Part shown: positions 60,461 through 64,000 of the stretch, one piece after another
Position numbering within the stretch: the first letter of the stretch is position 1
How the letters are laid out: every line of letters starts with the position of its first letter
DNA from: Nereocystis luetkeana
Taxonomy: Eukaryota > Sar > Phaeophyceae > Laminariales > Laminariaceae
Assembly (NCBI GenBank): GCA_031213475.1
Contig: JARUPZ010000026.1
Location: forward strand, 8,053,700 to 8,117,699
Direction of reading: 5' to 3'
DNA: 64,000 bases
Translations under genes and position numbers: made by a program
The notes under the pieces: model-generated
The model's input: the letters and a program-made list of their open reading frames with translations, nothing else
Told to the model about the DNA's origin: nothing
Databases searched by the model: none

Positions 60461-60689
60461 TGATGGCAACGTGCGCATGGTCGGAGGAATGAACAGCGCG
60501 CACGACGCGACTCGACACGTCGAGACAGCAGGAACAGCAATGGTTGGAAGACGGTGGGCAGTTACACATGGTTGAAGAACCGACAGACACCACGAAATCA
60601 CTTGCAGTGGGTTAAGGGACAAACATGCGCGACGGCATGATGGCGACGGTGGCGGGTGCAAAACGGTTTATGGTTGGCGTTGGGGGACA

Positions 60690-60840
60690 AACGCCACACG
60701 GCAGGACACGACACTCCGGCCGCAGCAGGTTGCGATGTGGTTGGAGGGCGGATAAACGGGCACGACAGGACAAGGCACTCCGGCCGGAGCAGGTTGCGAT
60801 ATGGTTGGAGGGCGCACGACAGGACACGACACGACACGGC
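60690..60840. repeat. Tandem repeat of about 80 bp, 2 units
   Basis: CACTCCGGCCGCAGCAGGTT and GCGATGTGGTTGGAGGGCG repeated. Confidence 0.85.
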
Positions 60841-60864
60841 GCGACTCAACGGCAGCAGGTGCAC

Positions 60865-61050
60865 ACGGCTGCACGGGGACGGCACATGCAATGGTTGCAC
60901 GTCAGATGCAAACGGTTGCACGGGGACGGCGGATGCAATGGTTGAACGTCAGATGCCAACCGTTGCACGGGGACGGCACATGCAATGGTTGAACGTCAGA
61001 TGCAAACGGTTGCACGGGGACGGCGGATGCAATGGTTGGAGGGAGGTCAA
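60865..61050. repeat. 47-bp tandem repeat, 4 units
   Basis: TTGCACGGGGACGGCACATG and CAATGGTTGAACGTCAGATG per unit. Confidence 0.95.
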
Positions 61051-61541
61051 CGCTCACGACACGAAGACGACCACGACGACGACCACCACCACCACGGATG
61101 CAACGCTTGAGAGTACGGGACAGCTCAGAAAGTCACACACACGGAAGTCACCCGCGGACGACATGTGCAGCGCGCACGGCTGACGAGGACGGGTAGCGCG
61201 CACGCACGACATCACGACGACGGAGTGTCCAACGGCATACAGCACGAGATCGGCGGGCACGCGATGGCTGGAGAACGGCCGGACAACGCTCACGACACGA
61301 CGAGCAAGAGCAGGCGCAAGTGGTCGGGCGGGGGGGGGGCGTTGAGCACGGTAACGGCAGACGCACCGGTTCGCGCGCAAGGACGGGACAACCCGCACGA
61401 CACCTCGACGAAGAGGTTGCAATGGTTGGGCGAGGACGGACGGACAATGCGCACGAGGCGACCACGACAACCTCAGAAAAGCTGGTTGGAGTCCAAGGGC
61501 CAAGGGGCAAGGCTTACAACGCAAACAAAAATGGCATTTTA

Positions 61542-61638
61542 TTACGGGAGGCCACAGTAACCAGGACCCATCCTAAGCATAAAAACCTACATATTCCAAT
61601 ATTTTGGTTTGGTCCTGATTACTGTGTTCCCGCGGAAT
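61542..61638. mobile_element. MITE-A copy 44, diverged
   Basis: TTACGGGAGGCCACAG to CTGTGTTCCCGCGGAA. Confidence 0.75.
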
Positions 61639-61672
61639 AGGAGGAAGGACAAAATGGGTTGTAGGTATGTAC

Positions 61673-61905
61673 CGTGATGGTGAGGAAGGGGTAGGCCAGC
61701 AAGAATCTCGACAGCTTGCGCCAAGGCCCTCCCTCCGGCGTCGTCCTCTTTTCACCGCCGTCGCCGTCGAGGACGCCGCTTGCGTCTCCGCTTGCGACTC
61801 TCTTTGCGTCTCCGCTCGCATCACCTGCGTAGTTCGCGATGTCAACAAGAGCGAAGAGAGATTTTGCGCTTTGGTTTGGGTCAAGCGAACGTTCGTCAAT
61901 TCCAA
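61673..61905 (-). CDS. Sulfotransferase-like gene, upstream exon
   Basis: On the minus strand, acceptor ACCTGGAG|TT and donor ATCACG|GTACAT bound 233 bases, phase 1 in and 0 out. The open frame of 77 residues has no in-frame start codon, consistent with an internal exon. It reads GIDERSLDPNQSAKSLFAL early, an acidic-basic middle with the repeat ASGDA, then WRKLSRFLLAYPFLTIT, a basic turn followed by a hydrophobic stretch such as an N-terminal signal anchor would start with. The phase joins exactly to 58899-59071. Frames on the other strand in this interval are less protein-like. Confidence 0.5.
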
Positions 61906-61914
61906 CTCCAGGTA

Positions 61915-62345
61915 ATAATATATATATATATATATATATATATGCCGGTGTTCAATACCAGGTATCGAATAACAAATATCGGATATCAAATTGCGAATAT
62001 CGAAAATTTGATACCGAATATCGAATACCCTGGTATCGAACTTTGATTACATCCAATGTCGAATATCGAATATCGCATGTCGAATATCGAATATCGCATG
62101 TCGCGTACCAGGTATCGCACATCGCTCACAAGGTACACGAAAGTCGAATATATGAACATCGACTTTCGAAGATACGAAAAGCGACCATTGAACACATCGC
62201 ACACCAGGTATATCAAAATCGAGTATATCAATATCGAATATCGAACGTACGAACAGAGAGAAGATGTGGCACACCGGGTAAAAGCGTATCGGATATATGA
62301 ATATTATCGAATATCGAATACACGAGTAGCGATCATCGAACACTG
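61915..62345. repeat. (TA)n and ATATCGAA degenerate repeat, second array
   Basis: A TA run (61918-61943), then ATATCGAATATCGCATGTCG-like units, with TACCAGGTA embedded at about 61967 and 62104. Same sequence type as 60115-60460. Confidence 0.85.
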
Positions 62346-62649
62346 AACGGCGAACTTGCCCCACCGCCATCGTTGGCGAATGCTTAGGGCGCTCGTTGTG
62401 TATAGTTGATGTTCGTTTCGAGGTCCATTCCGATCACCTGGCATTGAAAAGACTGGTGCCTGGTATGGCACACTGAACACGAGTAATTTTATTCACCCGC
62501 TGACAACGCATACCAAAGTACCCCATATCATGTATACAACGATAGGGTATGGGTAGGTTGACCCAGCGAGGGGCGAACTAATCAATCGTATTTTATTAGT
62601 AGACGACGTGTACCTCGGAGGCGGCAGTGCTGGTGGTATGATTCACACC

Positions 62650-62735
62650 TACAGTTCATACCAGATTATATATATATATTAAATACTGGTAATTCAATAA
62701 ATATATTTATATATATATAATATATAACGTATATA
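62650..62735. repeat. AT-rich palindromic TA tract
   Basis: TATATATATATT and AATAAATATATTTATATATA, no family assigned. Confidence 0.7.
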
Positions 62736-62760
62736 GGCGTGGGTGAAATTGGTTCATTAA

Positions 62761-62863
62761 CCCTTTTCGGACGACTGTAGTCCCGTTTCGGGGACAAACT
62801 ACTTAGAATTTGACTGGTATTTCCCCAAAACGGGACTGCAGTAAGCCACCTGCCCTAAAAGGG
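62761..62863. mobile_element. MITE-B copy with TTAA on both sides
   Basis: TTAA-CCCTTTTCGG to CCCTAAAAGGG-TTAA, with a small insertion (AAGCCACCTG) in the right arm. Confidence 0.9.
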
Positions 62864-62869
62864 TTAACT

Positions 62870-63750
62870 GCTTGAATGTGACAACAGCGGGGCAATGTGC
62901 CGGAAGCGGGACAATACCCTCGCCTCGGTGCAACCGAGAAGGTTATAAGGGTAAGCGTGGATGGAATTAAGTCATCAAACAGTTGAGCTCGTGGTGTAGA
63001 TTATTCAATTCTGCCAACACCAACAGAGGAACACGATTCATATAGAGCGCTTGAAAATCAGTCCAACATTGGAACGAACACTCGTTCCCCCTTTCGGGGG
63101 TATCTTGTCATCGTCGATGCGTTATACCAGGGCCGTACCAGGCAGTATGTCGTGTAGTACCAGAGCACGCAGCACAGTATACGATACGCAGTACCAGATG
63201 CATGCATAAATCCTCTCGACCCGTGTATATGCCAACGTGCTGAGTACAGACACCCAACATGTGTACATCAAGTTATGTGTTGGGAAGTTTTCGTGCTTTT
63301 TTCGAACACGTCTCTTCGAACGAGCACTTTTCGGCCAAACAAACGCCAAGCGCCCCGACACGCGAGACCCTGCCGGAGACAACGGTCGAGGTCTCGGCGC
63401 GATCCGTGCGCTCTGGAGCGCGTGGCGGGTGCTCGATGTTTTTTTTTCTCCCTGGCGGGAGGGGATAAGACGATTTCCCTGGTTTCAGTGCGAGAGGCCT
63501 TACCTTGTACCAGGTACATACGTACCGGGAAATTTGTTGTCTGTATTTTGCCTCATGGACACAGACTAGACATACACTGTAGGACCAGGGAGACAACAGG
63601 CAACATTCACAGAGCGCAACGTTCCAACGGTGCCGCCCTTACGCCGTGCGTGCGAGACATACCCATTCGGGCTGTACTGCTGTGGCTGGGTTGTTTTTAT
63701 CGGGGCCTACGGTCCGCAATCCACCATCTACCTCTCAAGCTGCTGCTCTA
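62870..63750. other. Intergenic or intronic sequence, nothing firm seen
   Basis: Overlapping frames of 70-158 codons on both strands, none with a recognisable domain. Confidence 0.4.
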
Positions 63751-63755
63751 GAATA

Positions 63756-63791
63756 ATGAGTGACAGGTCTTCGCACACGCTGGACGGCAAG
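63756..63791 (+). CDS. Possible first exon of a downstream + strand gene
   Basis: ATG at 63756 reads MSDRSSHTLDGK and ends at a consensus donor AAG|GTAAGG. A possible acceptor (GTGTCGCAG|GTC) is near 63980, close to the window edge. Too short to be sure. Confidence 0.25.
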
Positions 63792-64000
63792 GTAAGGACC
63801 GTTCGGATTAAACATGAGTACCTCAACTGCCCTTACATCCCTGACGTTTGCTGTTTCTTGCCCGAAGCATACCCAAGAAATCTAGACGTCAGACAACACG
63901 CGAGAAATACCGAACAGCGTTACAATTCCGCCTAGCAGCACAAGCTTCAGCGGGCCACTCCACGCGCGTGTGTGTCGCAGGTCCGTGGTGTACTGCTTTG

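Larger units (their letters stand above)
59072..61672 (-). other. Probable intron of the sulfotransferase-like gene
   Basis: A phase-compatible intron of 2.6 kb between the two minus-strand exons, holding MITE-A copies 42-44, a Rep-C2 copy, ATATCGAA repeats and a 47-bp tandem repeat. Confidence 0.45.

Noticed and set aside
61667..61915. + strand exon ending AACTCCAG|GTAATA
   Set aside because: It overlaps the minus-strand exon 61673-61905, which is longer, phase-compatible with a second exon and more protein-like; both cannot readily be coding.
1..64000. CCWGG as a methylation target explaining the TACCWGGTA excess
   Set aside because: Site methylation could alter CCWGG frequency, but not create seven-base insertions with flanking TA inside MITE-A copies.

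Overview
This is a stretch of a repeat-rich nuclear genome from a eukaryote. Coding DNA is cut into short exons with canonical GT-AG introns, and the spaces between exons are filled with small non-autonomous mobile elements and satellites. The one long gene recognised is a class I cyclic-nucleotide phosphodiesterase (PDE) whose HD-domain wording (HDYRHPGVNN, then SVLEN) resembles PDEs of algae and other stramenopile protists. That, the long introns and the poly-G/C and GCT-type simple repeats suggest a large-genome alga, possibly a brown alga or relative. The taxon is an inference and is not proven by the sequence.

PDE gene, + strand, 1-36794. At least fourteen exons are supported by splice sites and by matching phases. 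Exons A (1-113), B (2323-2458), C (5428-5636), D (9441-9528), E (12644-12703), a weak F (13789-13840) and G (19709-19846) encode an unrecognised N-terminal region; the 5' end lies outside the window. Exons H (25091-25194), I (26737-26905), J (27343-27579), K (29540-29744), L (32403-32527), M (33760-33843) and N (34824-34961) encode the catalytic domain, with all metal-ligand positions and the purine-binding glutamine present. Exon O (36675-36794) carries the C-terminus and stop codon.

A second gene is on the minus strand. Two exons with compatible phase (61673-61905, then 58899-59071) encode a hydrophilic N-terminal segment ending in a hydrophobic stretch, then a P-loop-like GTVGSGT sequence reminiscent of membrane sulfotransferases. 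Another minus-strand exon candidate (52652-52760) and a possible + first exon (63756-63791) are weak.

Nearly everything else is repeats. MITE-A has about 44 copies of roughly 105 bp, TIR TTACGGGGG and TA target duplication. MITE-B is a roughly 90-bp hairpin with TTAA target duplication, piggyBac-like. There is a tRNA-derived SINE of about 350 bp; a TIR element, Rep-D; Rep-E and Rep-F; two families (Rep-C1, Rep-C2) that share a poly(C)/poly(G) terminus; and many minisatellites, including a composite 5-kb satellite domain at 40650-45270. Nested insertions give a relative chronology.

The most unusual signal is a 9-mer, TACC(A/T)GGTA, found about 30 times where about 0.5 would be expected by chance. 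Inside several MITE-A copies it sits exactly where the family consensus has only TA. This has the form of an excision footprint of an unseen TA-targeting DNA transposon with termini CC(A/T)GG. A second theme is local duplication of the exon A splice donor and the exon I splice acceptor, which leaves decoy splice sites in the introns.
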